NCBI RefSeq assembly: GCF_000213255.1
Contig: NC_015520.1
Coordinates: 1,694,001 to 1,758,000 of the forward strand
Reading direction: 5' to 3'
DNA from: Mahella australiensis 50-1 BON
GTDB taxonomy: Bacteria > Bacillota > Clostridia > Mahellales > Mahellaceae
DNA length: 64,000 nucleotides
Numbering within the stretch: the stretch's first letter is position 1; each line of letters opens with the position of its first letter. Shown here one piece after another: positions 26,285-37,124 of the stretch. The translations under genes and the position numbers were made by a program. Below the pieces are notes generated by a model that saw only the letters and a list, made by a program, of their open reading frames with translations, was not told where the DNA came from and did not search any database.

Positions 26285-27760
26285 CTACTTTCTCCCCCCA
26301 GCATTTTCAAAAAGGTATTTCTGACCTTGTTCGGGCACATCGACCGGATAGTGGCCGTCAAAGCATGCCAAGCAATACGGGCAGTCCGATGCACTGAATT
26401 CATATCGGCCCACCGCTTCGGCCACCGACCTCACCAGCCCATCCACACTCAGATAGCCCAGGCTGTCGACGCCTATCATATCGCCTATCTCCTTTACGGT
26501 ATGCATGGCGCCTATCAAATTATCGCGCGACGGCGTATCTATGCCGAAATAGCAAGGGTACTGCACCGGCGGCGAACTGACGCGCATATGCACCTCCACC
26601 GCGCCGGCCTCCCTTAGCATCTCCACTATCTGGCTGCTGGTAGTGCCGCGCACTATGGAATCATCGACCATCACTATGCGCTTGCCTTTCACGGTCTCCC
26701 TCAACGCGTTTAGCTTGACCTTCACGCCTTCCTCGCGCATTTTCTGCTCGGGCTGTATAAAGGTGCGGCCCACATACCGGTTTTTTATAAGGCCTTCCCC
26801 AAACGGTATACCAGATTGCTGGGCATATCCTATGGCTGCTGTGGTACCTGAGTCGGGCACACCTATGACCATATCGGCCTGTACCGGGTGTTCCATAGCC
26901 AGCATGCGGCCAGCGTTTATCCTGGCCCTATACACGCCGGCTCCGTCTATAACGCTGTCGGTGCGGGCAAGATATACGAATTCAAATGAACACAGAGCCA
27001 TCTTAGGACTATCCATTATTTTGAAGGATTCCACTCCATTCTTGCTTACAGCTATCCCTTCACCCGGTTTTATATCGCGTACAAATTCCGCACCTATGGC
27101 ATCTAGAGCACAGCTTTCCGACGCCAATACGTAGCCATCGCCGAGTTTGCCAAGGCACAAAGGGCGTATGCCGTACGGGTCGCGCACACCTATAATGGCA
27201 TCATTGGTCAATATGACAACAGCATATGAACCGTTTATTTGGCGCATAGCCTGACTTATAACATCTTTTATATCATCACCCTCAGCGCGTGATATAAGGT
27301 TGGCTATAACCTCGGTATCCGAAGTAGTCTGAAATACGGCACCTTGAGCTTCTAACTCACCGCGCAAGGAAACCGCGTTTACAAGATTTCCATTGTGGGC
27401 TAGAGCCATATCGCCACCTTTATAGCGCACTACCAAGGGCTGAGCGTTAGCCACATAACTCGAACCAGTGGTAGAATATCTTACGTGACCTATGCCGGAA
27501 TAACCTTTAAGCTGGTTCAAAATTTTCGGATCAAATACCTCCGAAACAAGACCCATATCCTTAAAATAGCGAAGCCTTAATCCATCAGTCACAGCTATGC
27601 CGGCGCTTTCCTGCCCTCTATGCTGCAAGGCATACAAGCCGTAATATATCATAGGCGATACGTCTGCTTCGCAATCAGACAAATATACACCGAAAACCCC
27701 GCATTCCTCACGTAAGCCAGTTATCTGCCATTCATGTAAGCCGGTATAGTGCCCTCCCAT
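26285..27760 (-). CDS. purF: amidophosphoribosyltransferase
   Basis: First committed step, PRPP plus glutamine to phosphoribosylamine. 491 residues. A 19-residue propeptide precedes the nucleophile Cys20 (EEC-GVFGVY), the Bacillus type that also carries a 4Fe-4S cluster; likely ligands are in ALCSFEF, YPCYFGID and SDCPYCLACF. The PRPP loop VDDSIVRGTTS is intact. The ATG at 27760 overlaps the purL end by 40 bp, with GAGGAG about 12 nt upstream; no closer start exists before the catalytic Cys. Confidence 0.96.
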   Translation of the reverse strand: MGGHYTGLHEWQITGLREECGVFGVYLSDCEADVSPMIYYGLYALQHRGQESAGIAVTDGLRLRYFKDMGLVSEVFDPKILNQLKGYSGIGHVRYSTTGSSYVANAQPLVVRYKGGDMALAHNGNLVNAVSLRGELEAQGAVFQTTSDTEVIANLISRAEGDDIKDVISQAMRQINGSYAVVILTNDAIIGVRDPYGIRPLCLGKLGDGYVLASESCALDAIGAEFVRDIKPGEGIAVSKNGVESFKIMDSPKMALCSFEFVYLARTDSVIDGAGVYRARINAGRMLAMEHPVQADMVIGVPDSGTTAAIGYAQQSGIPFGEGLIKNRYVGRTFIQPEQKMREEGVKVKLNALRETVKGKRIVMVDDSIVRGTTSSQIVEMLREAGAVEVHMRVSSPPVQYPCYFGIDTPSRDNLIGAMHTVKEIGDMIGVDSLGYLSVDGLVRSVAEAVGRYEFSASDCPYCLACFDGHYPVDVPEQGQKYLFENAGGRK

Positions 27761-29928
27761 TTATCTTTCATCTCCTCTATAGGCAATTGTACAACCTTGT
27801 TGCCGTTTACATCTACGTTAAGCCTATCGCCACAAACCGTGCCTATCACTTGGCAAGGCACTCCAAAGCTCTCGCATATGACGAAAAGTTTATCCAGGTA
27901 TTCTGGCTTTAATGATATTAATATTCTAGACTGGCTCTCGCCAAACAGCAAAGCATCTGTACGGATATCAAATTTAAGGTTTACATAAGCACCTTTTCTA
28001 CCGCTTATGCAGCTCTCAGCCAGAGCTATAGCAAGTCCACCGTCGCTGCAGTCATGGGCTGATGATATGATGCCCTCCTGAATAGCTTTAAGTGCGGCTT
28101 TTTGCACCGAGCTTTCTTTTTCGAGGTTTATATCGGGCACTTTACCTTTTTGCATCCCATATATAATATTGAGGAACTGACTGGCTCCAAGTTCTTCCTT
28201 TGTTTCGCCCAACAGCACTATAGCATCACCATCTTTTTTGAAAGCCTGAGTGGTTATATGCTTTACGTCCTCCATTACCCCCGCCATACCCACCGTAGGC
28301 GTAGGATATATGGCACCGCGATCGGTTTCATTATAAAAGCTCACGTTGCCGCTTATAACTGGCGTATCCAGTGCACGGCATGCCTCGGCCATGCCTACTA
28401 TGGACTCTCTGAACTGCCAGTATATATCCGGCTTTTCCGGCGTGCCGAAATTAAGGCAATCGGTTATGGCTATGGGCAGAGCGCCCGTGCACACGATATT
28501 GCGTGCGGCCTCGGCCACTGCTATCATACCGCCTTTATACGGGTCAAGGTAACTGTAGCGGCCATTGCTGTCTATGGTAAGGGCTATGGCTTTGGATGTG
28601 CCCTTTATGCGTACGACAGCAGCATCGCCTGAACCCGGCGGCACGGCTGTATCGGTGCGCACCATATAATCATATTGCCTGTATACCCAGCGCTTGCTGC
28701 ATATATCGGGCGAGGCCAAAAGCTTCAACAGCACATCGTTCATATCGTCGGGCAGCGTCAGCGTCAGCGGATTAAAAGCCGCCAGTTCATCTATATAATC
28801 GGGCTTGGCATAATCCGGGTGATACACCGGTGCTTCGGCCAATGATTTGGCCGGCACCTCGCCCACTTTAATGCCATTATCGAGAACGCGCAACATGCCG
28901 TCATCGGTTACATGGCCTATGACAACCGCATGCAACCCCCATTTGTCGAATATATCATATACTTCTTGCTCCCTGCCTTTTTCCACTATGACCAGCATGC
29001 GCTCCTGCGACTCGGATATCATAACCTGGGTAGGCGTCATGCCGGTCTCACGCTTGGGCACCAATGCCACGTCCAGCTCTATACCGGTACCTGCCCTGGC
29101 CGCCGTCTCACACGTCGATGATATTATGCCGGCGGCGCCCATGTCCTGTATGCCTACAACGCATCCTGTTTTAAACAGCTCCAGGCAGGCCTCGAGCAGT
29201 AGTTTCTCCATAAAAGGATCTCCAACTTGTACGGCCGATCGGCGTTCTTCTGATTCGGCAGTGATCTCCACCGACGCAAAACTAGCACCGCCCATGCCAT
29301 CGCGCCCGGTCGTATGGCCCACTATCATGACCGAGTTGCCCACGCCGGCGGCTGCGCCGCGCTGTATCTCATCGTGGCGTATAAGCCCGACGCACATAGC
29401 ATTCACCAACGGATTGCCGGTATAACAGGGGTCAAACCCGACTTCACCTGCCACCGTAGGTATGCCTATGCAGTTGCCGTAACCGGCTATACCGCTCACC
29501 ACACCGTCCATGAGATATCGCGAACGCGGGTTATCCAGCGGGCCGAATTTGAGCGAATCTAAAAGGGCTACAGGCCGCGATCCCATCGTAAATATATCGC
29601 GTATAATGCCGCCCATGCCGGTAGCCGCTCCCTGATACGGCTCCAAGGCGGATGGATGGTTATGGCTCTCCACCTTCATACATACAGCCAATCCATCGCC
29701 GATATCAACTATGCCGGCATTCTCTCCAGGTCCTTGCAATATTCGCGGTCCTGATGTCGGAAACATTTTGAGCATGGCCCGCGAATGCTTATAACCGCAG
29801 TGTTCCGACCACATCACACCGTAAAGGTTTAATTCCAGATCATTAGGTTCTCTACCCAATATATCGATTATCATCCTGTACTCATTTTCAGTAAGGCCTA
29901 CCTCATCCCAACGCTGTTTACTTGGCAT
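27721..29928 (-). CDS. purL: phosphoribosylformylglycinamidine synthase, large subunit (small-PurL type)
   Basis: FGAM synthetase subunit that works with PurQ and PurS. 735 residues from ATG 29928 (GGAGG 7 nt upstream; a TTG two codons earlier is too close to it). [12 protein letters not shown], the ATP-binding region [21 protein letters not shown] (split here as [13 protein letters not shown] and YQGAATG) and [17 protein letters not shown] are present. It overlaps purQ by 11 bp and purF by 40 bp. Confidence 0.96.
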   Translation of the reverse strand: MPSKQRWDEVGLTENEYRMIIDILGREPNDLELNLYGVMWSEHCGYKHSRAMLKMFPTSGPRILQGPGENAGIVDIGDGLAVCMKVESHNHPSALEPYQGAATGMGGIIRDIFTMGSRPVALLDSLKFGPLDNPRSRYLMDGVVSGIAGYGNCIGIPTVAGEVGFDPCYTGNPLVNAMCVGLIRHDEIQRGAAAGVGNSVMIVGHTTGRDGMGGASFASVEITAESEERRSAVQVGDPFMEKLLLEACLELFKTGCVVGIQDMGAAGIISSTCETAARAGTGIELDVALVPKRETGMTPTQVMISESQERMLVIVEKGREQEVYDIFDKWGLHAVVIGHVTDDGMLRVLDNGIKVGEVPAKSLAEAPVYHPDYAKPDYIDELAAFNPLTLTLPDDMNDVLLKLLASPDICSKRWVYRQYDYMVRTDTAVPPGSGDAAVVRIKGTSKAIALTIDSNGRYSYLDPYKGGMIAVAEAARNIVCTGALPIAITDCLNFGTPEKPDIYWQFRESIVGMAEACRALDTPVISGNVSFYNETDRGAIYPTPTVGMAGVMEDVKHITTQAFKKDGDAIVLLGETKEELGASQFLNIIYGMQKGKVPDINLEKESSVQKAALKAIQEGIISSAHDCSDGGLAIALAESCISGRKGAYVNLKFDIRTDALLFGESQSRILISLKPEYLDKLFVICESFGVPCQVIGTVCGDRLNVDVNGNKVVQLPIEEMKDKWEGTIPAYMNGR

Positions 29929-30628
29929 TTGCAATCCTCCTCTTCGTCCATTCTACTATGGAGCCAAATATAAGCCGGCCATCGGTGCCTCCCAGTATGG
30001 GATCGCACACGCGCTCGGGATGTGGCATCATACCCAGCACATTGCCCGCCTCATTTACTATACCGGCTATGTTATGCATGGATCCGTTAGGATTAGCCTC
30101 GTTTGTACATTCACCTTGCACATCGCAATAGCGGAAGATGACTTGGCCATTTGCTTCCAGCTTCTCCAATGTGGCTTGGTCGGCTACATAATTACCTTCA
30201 CCATGAGCTATGGGTACATTGAGCACCTGCCCATCTTGGCACATATTTGTAAACATCGACCGACTATGCTCCACGCGTATATACTGTGGCTGACATATGA
30301 ATTTAAGCCCACGGTTGCGTATCAACGCCCCTGGCAAAAGGCCTGCCTCTGTCAATATCTGAAAGCCGTTGCATATACCTATAATCGGCTTCCCTCTCTC
30401 AGCAAAGTCTTGTACCGACTGCATAACGGGCGAAAATCGCGCTATAGCGCCGCAGCGCAGATAGTCACCGTATGAGAATCCGCCTGGCAACACAATGCAG
30501 TCGACATCGGAGATATCGCTTTCTTTATGCCATACGTAGCGTACATCCTGGCCCATGACGTCCATCAGTGCATGATAGCAGTCGCTGTCGCAGTTAGAGC
30601 CAGGAAATACTATTACTCCGAATCTCAT
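29918..30628 (-). CDS. purQ: phosphoribosylformylglycinamidine synthase, glutaminase subunit
   Basis: Supplies ammonia from glutamine to PurL. 236 residues from ATG 30628, chosen because GGAGG lies 7 nt upstream and [16 protein letters not shown] is the family start. Class I amidotransferase: Cys86 in GICNGFQIL, and the His/Glu pair in [11 protein letters not shown]. It begins 2 bp after the purS stop. Confidence 0.96.
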   Translation of the reverse strand: MRFGVIVFPGSNCDSDCYHALMDVMGQDVRYVWHKESDISDVDCIVLPGGFSYGDYLRCGAIARFSPVMQSVQDFAERGKPIIGICNGFQILTEAGLLPGALIRNRGLKFICQPQYIRVEHSRSMFTNMCQDGQVLNVPIAHGEGNYVADQATLEKLEANGQVIFRYCDVQGECTNEANPNGSMHNIAGIVNEAGNVLGMMPHPERVCDPILGGTDGRLIFGSIVEWTKRRIANAK

Positions 30629-30630
30629 GG

Positions 30631-30879
30631 CTAATCCTCCGTTATCTCGAAAGAGAAGTTTTCCATAACCGGATTGGCTAATAATTTCTGGCACAACAGC
30701 TCTACCTGTTTCTCGGCTTCTTTTCTGGATATACCATCTTTTATTTTCACTTCTATGTGCTTGCCTATGCGCACATCGTCCACAGCATCGAATCCCATGG
30801 ACAGGGCAGCGTCTTTTACTGCCGTGCCCTGTGGATCCATTATGCTTTTTTTCAAAGTAACGTTTATTTTAGCTGTCAT
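30631..30879 (-). CDS. purS: phosphoribosylformylglycinamidine synthase subunit PurS
   Basis: 82 residues, the usual length of this small bridging subunit of the PurLQS complex. [20 protein letters not shown] and [12 protein letters not shown] are typical. It follows purC without a gap and lies next to purQ and purL as expected. Confidence 0.94.
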   Translation of the reverse strand: MTAKINVTLKKSIMDPQGTAVKDAALSMGFDAVDDVRIGKHIEVKIKDGISRKEAEKQVELLCQKLLANPVMENFSFEITED

Positions 30880-31590
30880 TTATTCTCCTCCCATAAGACG
30901 CCTCAGTATTTCCTGATAGGCCTCTTCCACATGGTCTAAATCCCTTCTGAAGCGGTCTTTATCCAACTTTTCATTTGTGGTCATATCCCAGAAACGGCAC
31001 GTATCAGGCGATATCTCATCGGCCAGTATTATCTGTCCATGGAAACGCCCAAATTCCAGTTTAAAATCGACCAGGCGTATGTTCATGTCCTTTAAGTAAT
31101 CGCTCAGTATATCGTTGACCTTAAAGGCCATATCGTCTATAGTCTTCATTTCTTCTGGCGTAGCCAGGCCCATAGCATATACATGATAAGCGTTTATCAT
31201 CGGATCGCCGAGCTCATCGTTCTTATACGAATACTCTAGCACCGTATGTTTCAATACAGTGCCTTCGGGTATACCCAGCCGCTGCGATATGCTGCCCGCA
31301 GCTATATTGCGCACTATGACCTCCACCGGCACTATATCTACTTTTTTGACCAGCGTCTCGCGATCGGATAATTCCTCTACGAAGTGCGTCGGTATGCCGT
31401 GGCCCTCCAGCATCTTGAACAAATGATTGGACACCTTGTTGTTGACCACACCCTTCCCCACTATGGTACCGCGCTTTACGCCGTTGAACGCAGTGGCATC
31501 GTCCTTATATTCCACTATAACGTAATCGGGATCATCCGTGGCATAGACTTTTTTGGCTTTACCTTCATATAGTTGTTCCAACTTCTTCAT
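30880..31590 (-). CDS. purC: SAICAR synthetase
   Basis: Joins aspartate to CAIR with ATP. 236 residues. [10 protein letters not shown] at the N-terminus, [16 protein letters not shown] and [10 protein letters not shown] are family hallmarks. The ATG overlaps the purE stop by 4 bp. Confidence 0.96.
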   Translation of the reverse strand: MKKLEQLYEGKAKKVYATDDPDYVIVEYKDDATAFNGVKRGTIVGKGVVNNKVSNHLFKMLEGHGIPTHFVEELSDRETLVKKVDIVPVEVIVRNIAAGSISQRLGIPEGTVLKHTVLEYSYKNDELGDPMINAYHVYAMGLATPEEMKTIDDMAFKVNDILSDYLKDMNIRLVDFKLEFGRFHGQIILADEISPDTCRFWDMTTNEKLDKDRFRRDLDHVEEAYQEILRRLMGGE

Positions 31591-32084
31591 AAATTACTTA
31601 CCTCCTGTTTTACTTTGGCATCTTTGGCCATAACTCCTTTGGCCATATTTCCCTTATACTCCTTAAGTTTATCAGCCAACTCATCGTACTTGACAGCTAA
31701 TATCTGCACCGCCAGTATGGCGGCATTTTCAGCGCCGTCTATTGCCACGGCAGCCACAGGCACGCCCGGTGGCATCTGTATGGTGGACAACAATGCATCC
31801 AAGCCCTCCAGCGCCGATGATTTCATCGGTATGCCTATAACCGGTAATGTGGTATAAGCCGCCATAACCCCGGCCAAATGCGCCGCCTTACCGGCAGCGG
31901 CTATTATCACCTCAAAGCCTTCATCGCGCGCCGAGGTAGCAAACGCTACAGCAACGTCGGGCGTGCGATGGGCCGATATAACGGCTACCTCAACCTCTAC
32001 GCCGAAATCTTTCAGAAGCTTTATTCCTTTGGTCAACGCGGGCAGATCGGAATCGCTGCCCATAATCCATGCAACTTTTGGCAT
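31587..32084 (-). CDS. purE: N5-carboxyaminoimidazole ribonucleotide mutase
   Basis: Converts N5-CAIR to CAIR. 165 residues; [10 protein letters not shown] and the active-site SAHRTPD are present. No purK is adjacent, so either it lies elsewhere or this enzyme uses AIR plus CO2; the sequence does not decide. It is the first synthesis gene after the permease, 73 bp from its stop, with a hairpin between and no clear promoter. Confidence 0.95.
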   Translation of the reverse strand: MPKVAWIMGSDSDLPALTKGIKLLKDFGVEVEVAVISAHRTPDVAVAFATSARDEGFEVIIAAAGKAAHLAGVMAAYTTLPVIGIPMKSSALEGLDALLSTIQMPPGVPVAAVAIDGAENAAILAVQILAVKYDELADKLKEYKGNMAKGVMAKDAKVKQEVSNL

Positions 32085-32112
32085 TTTATGAAAACTACCT
32101 CCTTAAAAGCGA

Positions 32113-32143
32113 AATCCGGATAGCACAATACTCTATCCGGATT
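32113..32143 (-). terminator. hairpin between permease and purE, weak terminator or mRNA processing site
   Basis: On minus, AATCCGGATAG pairs perfectly with CTATCCGGATT across a 9-nt loop. The tail TCGCTTTT is only partly U-rich, so read-through into purE is likely. Confidence 0.6.
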
Positions 32144-32157
32144 GTCGTTCAATTTAT

Positions 32158-33588
32158 TCATACCTGCAAGGCAAATTTCAGTATAAACAGCACGGTAAAG
32201 ACATACATTATCGGATGTACTTCTTTAGCCTTGCCGGTAACTATCTTAATAAGCGTATAGAATATGAAACCGGCTGCTATGCCGTTGGCTATGCTGTAGG
32301 TAAACGGCATCATGACCAATGTGAAAAAGGCTGGGAGTGCTTCGGTGAAATCATCGAAGTTTATCTTCATAATGGCACCTATCATGAGCACACCTACTAT
32401 TATGAGAGCTGGAGCAGTGGCCTGAGCCGACACGATGCCGACGACAGGTGAAAGAAACAAGGCCAGTATAAAGCATATAGCCGTCACCACCGATGTTAGG
32501 CCCGTTCTGCCACCCTCGCTTATGCCTGCAGCGCTCTCTACATATGTAGTGACATTGCTGGTACCCAAAAGCGCACCTATCGATGTGGCTATAGAATCGG
32601 CGAACAACGCTTTGTCCAGTTTCCTCGGGAAACGCCCTTTGCCGGGTTTATCGTTTTTCTCATCAAATATACCGGTTTTACGGCCGGTGCCTATAAACGT
32701 ACCGATGGTATCGAACGTGTCCACCAAACTGAAAGACATTATTATGGCCAGAGCCGACACAATACCGGCACCGACGCCCGTACCCGCCGTAAACAAACCC
32801 TTGAAATCCAGCTTAAAGAATGTGGGCGCTATGCTCGGCGGCAAAGAGAATATTTTGAAGCTCTCGGGCAGGAATATATCCATCTTGAGACCGAGTACCG
32901 TCTGCATGAAAACTCCGATAATGGTGGTAAGTATGATACCCAGCAGTATGGAGCCTTTGACCTTTCTTACCATAAGTATGCCGGTTATGATAAGACCTAT
33001 GGCAGTTAATATGACTTTGGGATCCTTAAAACTGCCCATAGCCACAAGTGTATCCGGCGATGAAGCGACCAGGCCGCCTTCTTTGAAGCCTATAAGGGCT
33101 ATAAAGAGGCCTATGCCAGCACCTATGGCGTTTTTGAGCGAATCGGGAATAGAGTCGACTATCATTATTCTGAGCTTTGTAACGGTGATAATTATATTGA
33201 TGATACCACAAATAAAGACTATGGCCAATGCCTGCTGCCATGTGTAGCCGACAGTAAGCACGACATAAAAAGTGAAGAATGCGTTCATGCCCATACCGGC
33301 TGCCAAAGCAAAAGGCACATTGGCTACAAGGCCCATTATCATGGTGCCTATAACAGCCGATAGTATAGTAGCCACGAATACGGCGGCTATGACCGGATCG
33401 TTGGAAACATTGAGCCCTGCTTTGCCTACTTCGGCACCCAAAAGGCCTTGGGAATTCATACCGGACTGAGCCAGTATCATCGGGTTGACAAAGATTATGT
33501 AAGCCATCGTGATAAACGTTGTGACGCCGGCTATAATCTCTGTGCGCACATCTGTGCCATTCTCTTTTAGCTTAAAAAAACGATCCAA
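32158..33588 (-). CDS. NCS2-family purine permease (AzgA/PbuG-like)
   Basis: 476 residues with many membrane helices. The start AGVTTFITMAYIIFVNPMIL is the hallmark of the AzgA/PbuG subfamily, which imports hypoxanthine, guanine or adenine by proton symport. TTG start with GGAGG 7 nt upstream. It is the first gene behind the guanine riboswitch, consistent with purine-base import. Which base it prefers cannot be read from sequence. Confidence 0.9.
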   Translation of the reverse strand: MDRFFKLKENGTDVRTEIIAGVTTFITMAYIIFVNPMILAQSGMNSQGLLGAEVGKAGLNVSNDPVIAAVFVATILSAVIGTMIMGLVANVPFALAAGMGMNAFFTFYVVLTVGYTWQQALAIVFICGIINIIITVTKLRIMIVDSIPDSLKNAIGAGIGLFIALIGFKEGGLVASSPDTLVAMGSFKDPKVILTAIGLIITGILMVRKVKGSILLGIILTTIIGVFMQTVLGLKMDIFLPESFKIFSLPPSIAPTFFKLDFKGLFTAGTGVGAGIVSALAIIMSFSLVDTFDTIGTFIGTGRKTGIFDEKNDKPGKGRFPRKLDKALFADSIATSIGALLGTSNVTTYVESAAGISEGGRTGLTSVVTAICFILALFLSPVVGIVSAQATAPALIIVGVLMIGAIMKINFDDFTEALPAFFTLVMMPFTYSIANGIAAGFIFYTLIKIVTGKAKEVHPIMYVFTVLFILKFALQV

Positions 33589-33631
33589 ATTTTCCCCTCC
33601 TAGTACAATATAGTTTTATAGCCAATTAATA

Positions 33632-33676
33632 TAAAAGCGCATGATCTCATCTTTTAGGTGAAATCATGCGCTTTTG
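33632..33676 (-). terminator. riboswitch expression-platform terminator
   Basis: On minus, AAAAGCGCATGATTTCACC pairs with the downstream strand ending ATCATGCGCTTTT, followed by a U-rich tail. It lies between the guanine aptamer and the permease start, as expected for an OFF switch. Confidence 0.88.
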
Positions 33677-33712
33677 GCCGAATATAAGTATAGATGTAGT
33701 ATTGCGCTAATC

Positions 33713-33793
33713 ATTCACCCATAGTCGGATAATTTACGGTCATCCGGTAGATACTCCCAAACCATATTATTGGGATTATATGAGCTCATATTT
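33713..33793 (-). ncRNA. guanine-class purine riboswitch aptamer
   Basis: On minus the P1/P2 strand reads CTCATATAATCCC, the loop region ATATGGTTTGGGAGTATCTA, then CCGTAAATTATCCGACTATG and GGTGA, matching the purine riboswitch core. The specificity position in GACTATG is C (adenine types have GATTATG), so it should bind guanine or hypoxanthine. Ligand binding would favour the downstream terminator and shut off the permease and possibly the whole pur operon. Confidence 0.93.
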
Positions 33794-33807
33794 CCTTCAA
33801 CGGTTAA

Positions 33808-33836
33808 ATATTATCAAAATAATCGATGCTTGTCAA
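33808..33836 (-). promoter_or_regulatory. sigma-A promoter for the riboswitch transcript
   Basis: TTGACA (33836-33831), 17-bp spacer, TAATAT (33813-33808) on minus. Transcription would begin a few bases before the aptamer. Confidence 0.85.
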
Positions 33837-33888
33837 TAGAAAAATAGAACATTATTTACGTTTGAGCAAATAATGTTCGGATTTAATT

Positions 33889-34101
33889 CTACAAAACTCG
33901 GAGCCAATCGCGTCTCGCATAGAGAATTCTTGCAATATCAACAACTTTTGACTTCTCATCTATTGTGAAAAAAACAACATAATTTTTCACTATTAACTTG
34001 CGATAACCAAGCGACGCCAACCGTTCATCATCCATAACGGGCGAATCATAATGCTCGATTTCATCGCATCTAAAGGCTTTTCGTTTACTATTCCCACTCA
34101 A
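33889..34101 (-). pseudogene. RelE/ParE-type toxin C-terminal remnant
   Basis: The frame gives YDSPVMDDERLASLGYRKL, then IVKNYVVFFTIDE and VVDIARILYARRDWLRVL, the C-terminal half of RelE/ParE-family toxins. The N-terminal half and antitoxin are absent. The apparent start lies inside the last codons of guaA (14-bp overlap), so the toxin gene was cut at the guaA end. Confidence 0.65.
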
Positions 34102-35623
34102 TGGTAGCTGGAGGTTTGCTGGTGATATCGTATACCACCCGGTTCACATTTTGCACTTCATTGACGATGCGGTTGGATATATTGCTCAACACATCATACG
34201 GTATCCTGGCCCAATCGGCCGTCATCCCATCGGTACTGGTCACAGCACGTAATGCTATGGTGTAGTCATACGTGCGCTCGTCGCCCATTACGCCCACGCT
34301 GCGCATGCCGGTCAATACAGCAAAGTATTGCCATATCTCTCTATCCAGGCCGGCTTTGGCTATTTCCGCGCGCAATATCGCATCGGCATGGCGCAATATA
34401 GCCAGCTTCTCCGGCGTCACTTCGCCTATAATCCGTATAGCAAGGCCGGGGCCGGGAAATGGCTGGCGCCACACAACCTTCTCAGGCATGCCGAGTTCCA
34501 GTCCGACCTTTCTTACTTCATCTTTAAACAGATTGCGCAACGGTTCTATTATACCTTTAAAATCTATATCCTCTGGCAATCCGCCAACATTATGATGGCT
34601 TTTTATTACAGCAGCATCGCCGCGGCCACTTTCTATGACATCCGGATATATGGTTCCCTGCACAAGGTAATCTATATGGCCAAGTGCCTTGGCTTGCTCT
34701 TCAAATACCCTTATGAATTCCTCCCCTATGATCTTACGCTTGCGTTCCGGATCGGTAACACCCTTTAGCTTGCTTAAAAATCGGTCGGAAGCATCGACTA
34801 CAACCAGATTGACGTTAAATTGCTCCTTGAATACCCTTTCGACCTCTTCGACCTCATCCTGGCGCATAAGACCATGATCCACCAATATACATGTCAACCT
34901 GCGACCTATGGCCTTGTGGACCAACATAGCAGCTACCGATGAGTCGACTCCGCCAGACAGGGCACATAAGGCACTGCCATTGCCTACCCTCTCCTTTATG
35001 GATGCTACGGTATCCTCTATAAACGATGTCATGGTCCATGTGCCATTGCAGCCGCATACCTTATAAAGGAAGTTTTTAAGCATATCAAAGCCACGTGGCG
35101 TATGAGCTACCTCAGGATGAAACTGCACTGCGTAAAGCTTTCTCTCCTCATCCGCCATGGCTGCCACAGGACAATTGAAACTGCTTGCTATCACCTTAAA
35201 ACCTGCCGGCAGCTCATCTATATAGTCAGTGTGACTCATCCAGCCTACAGTATCTGATTCAATACCATGAAATAGAACGCTCTGGTTATCGATATGAATA
35301 TCGGTGCGGCCATATTCTCTAACCTGTGCACGCGCCACATGGCCGCCCAGTTGTTTTGCCATTAGCTGTGCGCCATAGCATATGCCCAGTATAGGGATAC
35401 CAAGCCGGTATATACCATCATCGCAGTATGGGGCGTTATCAGCATACACGCTGGACGGTCCTCCGGTAAATATTATGCCCTTGGGCGCAATGGACCTTAT
35501 ACTCTCCAAAGGCGTATTATATGGTAATACCTCGCAATAAACCTTAGCCTCTCTGACGCGGCGGGCTATGAGCTCATTGTACTGACCGCCAAAATCCAGC
35601 ACCAATACTACTTCATCATGCAT
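34088..35623 (-). CDS. guaA: GMP synthase (glutamine-hydrolysing)
   Basis: XMP to GMP. 511 residues. The glutaminase domain has Cys82 (GICYGAQLM) and H169/E171 (FHPEVAHT). The ATP pyrophosphatase P-loop LSGGVDSSV lies at 222-230, and the C-terminus ends [11 protein letters not shown] as is typical. The start overlaps larC by 8 bp. Its position beside the purine block but in a transcript with larC and the min genes is notable. No terminator is visible behind it; the RelE remnant follows. Confidence 0.96.
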   Translation of the reverse strand: MHDEVVLVLDFGGQYNELIARRVREAKVYCEVLPYNTPLESIRSIAPKGIIFTGGPSSVYADNAPYCDDGIYRLGIPILGICYGAQLMAKQLGGHVARAQVREYGRTDIHIDNQSVLFHGIESDTVGWMSHTDYIDELPAGFKVIASSFNCPVAAMADEERKLYAVQFHPEVAHTPRGFDMLKNFLYKVCGCNGTWTMTSFIEDTVASIKERVGNGSALCALSGGVDSSVAAMLVHKAIGRRLTCILVDHGLMRQDEVEEVERVFKEQFNVNLVVVDASDRFLSKLKGVTDPERKRKIIGEEFIRVFEEQAKALGHIDYLVQGTIYPDVIESGRGDAAVIKSHHNVGGLPEDIDFKGIIEPLRNLFKDEVRKVGLELGMPEKVVWRQPFPGPGLAIRIIGEVTPEKLAILRHADAILRAEIAKAGLDREIWQYFAVLTGMRSVGVMGDERTYDYTIALRAVTSTDGMTADWARIPYDVLSNISNRIVNEVQNVNRVVYDITSKPPATIEWE

Positions 35624-36812
35624 GCTCCAGAGCCCCTTTCAAAGCCTCGGCCAATGCAAACTGATATACATCGCGCAGAGGCACTCCAGCACTATGCGCA
35701 GCTCTGGCACAATCTTCATATTCAGGTGCATATTTTACACTGCCGTCGTATTCGGCTGCTTTAACGCGCACCGTTCCCCATGGCGTAGACACATTAACCC
35801 AATGGCGCGGCAATGTCATCCGTTCGGCATAATAGCTTCTCACGCCAAATGTTGACGTTTCTTTCATGAGTATATCAGAAAACTTTTTCTCATCTCCTTT
35901 GCGGCACAAAACCGTTATCTTAACCGCAGGACGATCCTTTTTCATCATGATGGACGTATAAAATACATCCAAAGCCCCGCCGTCGAACAATCTATCCATG
36001 GCATAACCGTATAGTTCGGGGTTCATGTCGTCTATATTGCATTCCAGTACAGCTACCTCATCGCGGCGACTCGACGATTGCTCACCTATTATGATGCGCA
36101 GCGCATTGGGTATGTCCAAATCCCTCTTGCCTAAACCATAACCTATACGTTCTACATTCATAAGCGGCATAGGACCGAACTGACGGCATATATACGATAA
36201 CACCGCTGCCCCTGTAGGCGTAACCAGCTCAGCATCTATATCGGTAGAATATATCGGTACGCCTTTCAATAATTCCAATGCTGCCGGCGCTGGTACGGGC
36301 AATAAGCCATGCTGGCATTTGACAAAACCTGATCCTACGTTCAACGGTGAAGCATATACCGCATCAGGTTTTAGGGCATGAAAGCATATGGCTGCCCCTA
36401 TTATATCTACTATAGAGTCTATAGCTCCAACTTCGTGGAAATGAATTTGATCCAAGGAAGTGCCGTGAATATGAGCCTCTGCTTGCGCCAAACGCATAAA
36501 TATACCCTTTGCTGTTTGCTTGACATGGTCATCCAAAGCACTGGTGTCAATGATACTCTCTATATCATGAAGATTGCGATGTTCGTGGTGATGATCACCG
36601 ACTTCATGTTCATGATGGTGCAGCAGCACATCGACGTCAGTACCAGCAATTCCATTTTTTTGCTTTTTAGTTATCTGCAACTCATAACCGTCTATAGGCA
36701 ATTTAGCCAACTCGCGGCGTAAAAGGCCCTCATCCACCCCGGCATCTAGCATAGCGCCCAGTATCATGTCACCGCTTATGCCTGAAAAACAATCGAAATA
36801 CAGTATCTTCAA
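35616..36812 (-). CDS. larC: nickel-pincer cofactor biosynthesis protein LarC
   Basis: CTP-dependent nickel insertase that makes the nickel-pincer nucleotide of lactate-racemase-type enzymes. 398 residues in a single frame. The start [20 protein letters not shown] is the family signature. A His-rich loop [14 protein letters not shown] near 65-78 probably binds nickel. In Lactiplantibacillus the gene is split and read by frameshifting; here it is fused. No larA, larB or larE is nearby. It follows minE by 13 bp. Confidence 0.88.
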   Translation of the reverse strand: MKILYFDCFSGISGDMILGAMLDAGVDEGLLRRELAKLPIDGYELQITKKQKNGIAGTDVDVLLHHHEHEVGDHHHEHRNLHDIESIIDTSALDDHVKQTAKGIFMRLAQAEAHIHGTSLDQIHFHEVGAIDSIVDIIGAAICFHALKPDAVYASPLNVGSGFVKCQHGLLPVPAPAALELLKGVPIYSTDIDAELVTPTGAAVLSYICRQFGPMPLMNVERIGYGLGKRDLDIPNALRIIIGEQSSSRRDEVAVLECNIDDMNPELYGYAMDRLFDGGALDVFYTSIMMKKDRPAVKITVLCRKGDEKKFSDILMKETSTFGVRSYYAERMTLPRHWVNVSTPWGTVRVKAAEYDGSVKYAPEYEDCARAAHSAGVPLRDVYQFALAEALKGALEHA

Positions 36813-36825
36813 AGTTTCCTCCTGA

Positions 36826-37110
36826 TTACATAGTCTTACCTATGTTCTTAACCTTGCGTATCGGTATATTGGCTACCAATTCCGACGTAGCCCCCCTGCG
36901 AACACTAGTGTTTCTGGTCAATTGAACCTGCACGCCGCCTTCATCGATTTCCATATAGCCTGATACCAATTCTATTATATTAGCTTTAAGCATATTGAGT
37001 ATCTGAGGGGATATGTTGGTTCTGTCTTGGGCTAATACCATCTTCAAGCGCTCGCGCGCTATATCTTTGGAATTAACCTCATCCTTGGTAAAAAACTTAA
37101 ATAAATCCAT
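36826..37110 (-). CDS. minE: cell division topological specificity factor MinE
   Basis: 94 residues from ATG 37110 (GGAGG 8 nt upstream; MDLFKFF is the normal start). The N-terminal anti-MinCD part (ERLKMVLAQDRTN) and a C-terminal dimerisation part are both present. MinE drives MinD off the membrane to keep division at mid-cell. Finding minE rather than divIVA as the positioning factor is typical of many Clostridia. Confidence 0.94.
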   Translation of the reverse strand: MDLFKFFTKDEVNSKDIARERLKMVLAQDRTNISPQILNMLKANIIELVSGYMEIDEGGVQVQLTRNTSVRRGATSELVANIPIRKVKNIGKTM

Positions 37111-37124
37111 AACCGTTCCCTCCA

